Source of the DNA: Photobacterium carnosum
GTDB lineage: Bacteria > Pseudomonadota > Gammaproteobacteria > Enterobacterales > Vibrionaceae
Assembly: GCF_002849605.1 (NCBI RefSeq)
Contig: NZ_NPIB01000006.1
Location: 114,566-178,565 of the forward strand
Direction: 5' to 3'
Length of the DNA: 64,000 nt
The notes beneath the pieces were generated by a model. It was not told the origin of the DNA, did no database searches, and saw nothing but the letters and a program-made list of their open reading frames with translations. The stretch's first letter is position 1; each line of letters starts with the position of its first letter. Below, piece by piece: positions 62,694 to 64,000 of the stretch. The position numbers were made by a program, and so were the translations under genes.

Positions 62694-62829
62694 GGTGAAG
62701 TGAACGGGATTTACCATAGCTAGCATTACAACCAGAGCATCAGCGCGGCCATTTTCCATCAAATAATAGTCGTGACTGGCCGCTAAGCTTCCCAATAGAA
62801 AGTTAACCAACTGAACTACCACACTATCG
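62694..62829 (-). pseudogene. tRNA-Asp-like unit 1, most degenerate
   Basis: Retains the D-arm sequence GGTAGTTCAGTTGGTTAA and a shortened acceptor/T-arm region AATCCCGTTCACTTC, with about 30 extra bases in the middle. The anticodon-like loop still reads GTC. The acceptor stem and CCA are lost. Confidence 0.7.
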
Positions 62830-62848
62830 TTACCATTTCCTACAGACG

Positions 62849-62877
62849 AAAAAAACCGAATAGTTAGATTCAGGTTT
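62849..62877 (-). terminator. Array terminator T2, imperfect
   Basis: Same hairpin with a one-base deletion and one changed base in one arm, leaving a bulged stem; the T-run on the minus strand is kept. Probably weaker. Confidence 0.6.
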
Positions 62878-62888
62878 CTTTCTAAAAA

Positions 62889-62995
62889 TGTGAAGTGGAC
62901 GGGATTTACCATTCCGAACATCAGTACGACCCTCGGCATGATAGGCCGCTAAGCTTCCCAATAGAAAGTTAATCAACTGAACTACCTCGCTATCG
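62889..62995 (-). pseudogene. tRNA-Asp-like unit 2
   Basis: D-arm block GGTAGTTCAGTTGATTAA, then about 20 extra bases, then an anticodon-like stem-loop CGGCCTATCATGCCG (loop reads ATC in place of GTC), then a remodelled T-arm region ending ATCCCGTCCACTTCACA. No pairing acceptor stem. Confidence 0.75.
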
Positions 62996-63014
62996 TTACT
63001 ATTTCCTACAGACG

Positions 63015-63045
63015 AAAAAAAACCTGAATCGTTAGATTCAGGCTT
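63015..63045 (-). terminator. Array terminator T3
   Basis: Same hairpin with one change that leaves a G-U pair in the RNA; eight-base T-run on the minus strand. Confidence 0.8.
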
Positions 63046-63056
63046 CTTTCTAAAAA

Positions 63057-63163
63057 TGTGAAGTGGACGGGATTTACCATTCCGAATATCATCACGACCC
63101 TCGGCATGATAGGCCGCTAAGCTTCCCAATAGAAAGTTAACCAACTGAACTACCACGCTATCG
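63057..63163 (-). pseudogene. tRNA-Asp-like unit 3
   Basis: About six differences from unit 2 by eye. D-arm GGTAGTTCAGTTGGTTAA is exactly that of the intact tRNA-Asp over this stretch; anticodon-like loop reads ATC. Same insertions as units 2 and 4. Confidence 0.75.
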
Positions 63164-63182
63164 TTACTATTTTCTACAGACG

Positions 63183-63213
63183 AAAAAAAACCTGAATCGT
63201 TAGAGTCAGGTTT
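63183..63213 (-). terminator. Array terminator T4
   Basis: Same hairpin with one mismatch (GAGTC for GATTC); eight-base T-run on the minus strand. Confidence 0.75.
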
Positions 63214-63224
63214 CTTTCTAAAAA

Positions 63225-63331
63225 TGTGAAGTAGACGGGATTTACCATTCCGAACATCAGCACGACCCTCGGCGTGATAGGCCGCTAAGCTTCCCAATAG
63301 AAAGTTAATCAACTGAACTACCTCGCTATCG
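63225..63331 (-). pseudogene. tRNA-Asp-like unit 4, next to the real tRNA
   Basis: About three differences from unit 2 by eye. The anticodon-like stem-loop CGGCCTATCACGCCG keeps the intact tRNA loop except G34 to A. Acceptor arms no longer pair and CCA is absent, so aminoacylation is unlikely. Confidence 0.75.
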
Positions 63332-63350
63332 TTACTATTTCCTACAGACG

Positions 63351-63381
63351 AAAAAAAACCTGAATCGTTAGATTCAGGTTT
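63351..63381 (-). terminator. rRNA operon terminator T5 after tRNA-Asp
   Basis: Perfect 11-bp stem AAACCTGAATC / GATTCAGGTTT with a four-base loop and eight T on the minus strand, 12 bp beyond the tRNA-Asp CCA. It is the first terminator met by transcripts leaving the rRNA operon. Confidence 0.88.
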
Positions 63382-63392
63382 CTTTCTAAAAA

Positions 63393-63469
63393 TGGCGGAG
63401 TGGACGGGATTCGAACCCGCGACCCCCGGCGTGACAGGCCGGTATTCTAACCAACTGAACTACCACTCC
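63393..63469 (-). tRNA. tRNA-Asp (GTC)
   Basis: A 77-nt tRNA with acceptor GGAGTGG / CCACTCC, discriminator G and encoded CCA, D-arm GTTCAGTTGGTTAGAAT, anticodon stem-loop CCGGCCTGTCACGCCGG (anticodon GTC), and T-arm GCGGGTTCGAACCCCGT. It closely matches E. coli tRNA-Asp. It is the distal member of the rRNA operon, about 30 bp after the second 5S gene. Confidence 0.97.
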
Positions 63470-63501
63470 GCAGTGTCTATTCAGCAATTAAGCAATTTGA
63501 A

Positions 63502-63619
63502 ACTTAGCAATGTCCTACTCTCACATGGGGAGACCCCACACTACCATCGGCGCTACAACGTTTCACTTCTGAGTTCGGCATGGGATCAGGTGGTACCGTT
63601 GCGCTATGGTCGCTAAGTA
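63502..63619 (-). rRNA. 5S rRNA, distal copy
   Basis: Contains the conserved 5S core CCCATGCCGAACTCAGAAG, then GCGCCGATGGTAGTGTGGGG and CCCCATGTGAGAGTAGGACA. Terminal arms ACTTAGC and GCTAAGT pair. Ends are estimated by comparison with E. coli 5S and may be off by a few bases. Confidence 0.95.
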
Positions 63620-63666
63620 AATTCTGTGTCTATTACTGTTAATAAATAACAATAATATAAATTTGA

Positions 63667-63784
63667 AGCCTGGCGATGTCCTACTCTCACATGGGGAGAC
63701 CCCACACTACCATCGGCGCTATTACGTTTCACTACTGAGTTCGGCATGGGATCAGGTGGGTCCATAACGCTATGGTCGCCAAGC
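63667..63784 (-). rRNA. 5S rRNA, proximal copy
   Basis: Second 5S gene, immediately downstream of 23S, with the same core. It differs from the distal copy in helix I (GCTTGGC / GCCAGGC) and around GCGTTATGGACCCACC, so the two are not exact duplicates. Ends are estimated. Confidence 0.95.
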
Positions 63785-63921
63785 AAATTCTGTTTTATTT
63801 ATCGCCTTATGGCAATAAATAGCAATCTGGAAAAAATCTGACTAGTTGTTCTCACACTCATTCAAGCGTTTGTAGAGTCCGTCTCTTCTCTTTAGAGAAG
63901 AAAAACCCCTTGGGTGTTGTA

Positions 63922-64000
63922 TGGTTAAGCCTCACGGGCAATTAGTATCAGTTAGCTCAATGCCTCGCAGCACTTACACACCTGACCTATCAACGTTGTA
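63922..64000 (-). rRNA. 23S rRNA, 3' end
   Basis: The last roughly 80 nt of 23S rRNA, ending CCCGTGAGGCTTAACCAT, preceded by GCTGCGAGGCATTGAGCTAAC, matching the E. coli 3' end region. The gene continues past the window. The 137-bp spacer to 5S includes an inverted repeat CTTCTC-TTTA-GAGAAG, a likely part of the processing stem. Confidence 0.95.

Larger units (their letters stand above)
62640..63392 (-). repeat. Tandem array of tRNA-Asp-derived units and terminators
   Basis: Five copies of a conserved CTACAGACG-terminator block start at 62643, 62840, 63006, 63174 and 63342 (spacings 197, 166, 168 and 168 bp). Between them lie four diverged copies of tRNA-Asp, all in the same orientation as the intact tRNA-Asp at 63393-63469. 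Units 2, 3 and 4 are nearly identical; unit 1, the most distant from the real tRNA, has about 30 extra bases. The array lies directly downstream of the rRNA operon in the direction of transcription. Confidence 0.9.

Noticed and set aside
62643..62939. 98-codon minus-strand frame in the array
   Set aside because: It is the frame-shifted continuation of the repeat frame through the tRNA-like units; no ribosome-binding site and no independent support.
62640..63392. Possible CRISPR array
   Set aside because: The repeats are 166-197 bp tandem units derived from tRNA-Asp and a terminator, with no short repeat/unique spacer pattern and no cas genes nearby.

Overview
The window is a contiguous piece of a gammaproteobacterial chromosome, almost certainly from the Vibrionaceae and most likely a Photobacterium. 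The case rests on moderately AT-rich DNA, a convergent arcA/arcB pair, two tandem glutamate synthase operons, a thrABC operon with a Thr/Ile leader peptide, and a complete ChiS-headed chitin-oligosaccharide operon in the same gene order as Vibrio cholerae VC0622-VC0611. Species is not assigned. All identifications come from reading the sequence and from memory of the families; no database search was run.

Layout. 0-6 kb: 3' end of srmB, yaaA, a Na+/alanine-type symporter, a DUF3545 gene, DNA repair genes nfo-ung, and grcA behind two FNR boxes. 6-11 kb: thrABC on the minus strand with a recognisable thrL attenuator. 11-19 kb: a lone aceK, a small beta-rich exported protein, an RraA-family gene, arcA with a perfect FNR box, arcB, and the radical-SAM gene yhcC. 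19.5-32 kb: two GOGAT operons of different type (gltBD-1 and the enterobacterial-like gltBD-2), each preceded by a possible tiny leader ORF, then mtnN. 32.7-37 kb: a decayed cbiB-like remnant, btuF, a TRIC-family channel, a DedA protein and an M23 peptidase. 37-43 kb: erpA, clcA, hemL, a 35-residue Cys-rich membrane peptide, a PerM-family protein and rsmC. 43.4-62 kb: chiS followed by the binding protein, four ABC-transporter genes, GH9 glucosaminidase, glucosamine kinase, GH20 hexosaminidase, chitobiose phosphorylase and a hexosamine phosphomutase. 62.2-64 kb: a small membrane protein, then on the minus strand the 3' end of an rRNA operon (23S end, two 5S genes, tRNA-Asp).

How it works together. 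The redox genes (grcA, arcA, arcB) carry visible anaerobic control signals. The chitin block is a full pathway: periplasmic capture, ABC import of chitin oligosaccharides, then hydrolytic and phosphorolytic breakdown and entry of GlcN/GlcNAc phosphates into central metabolism, with ChiS as the sensor-regulator. The GOGAT operons provide glutamate.

The most unusual structure is at 62640-63392. Directly downstream of tRNA-Asp in the rRNA operon there are four tandem, highly diverged tRNA-Asp-derived units, each followed by a copy of the same intrinsic terminator, giving five terminators in all. Three of the units are nearly identical to each other though far from the parent tRNA. The 168-bp period keeps one reading frame open through three of them. 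The closest precedent I know is the repeat array behind tyrT in Escherichia coli (rtT/tpr).
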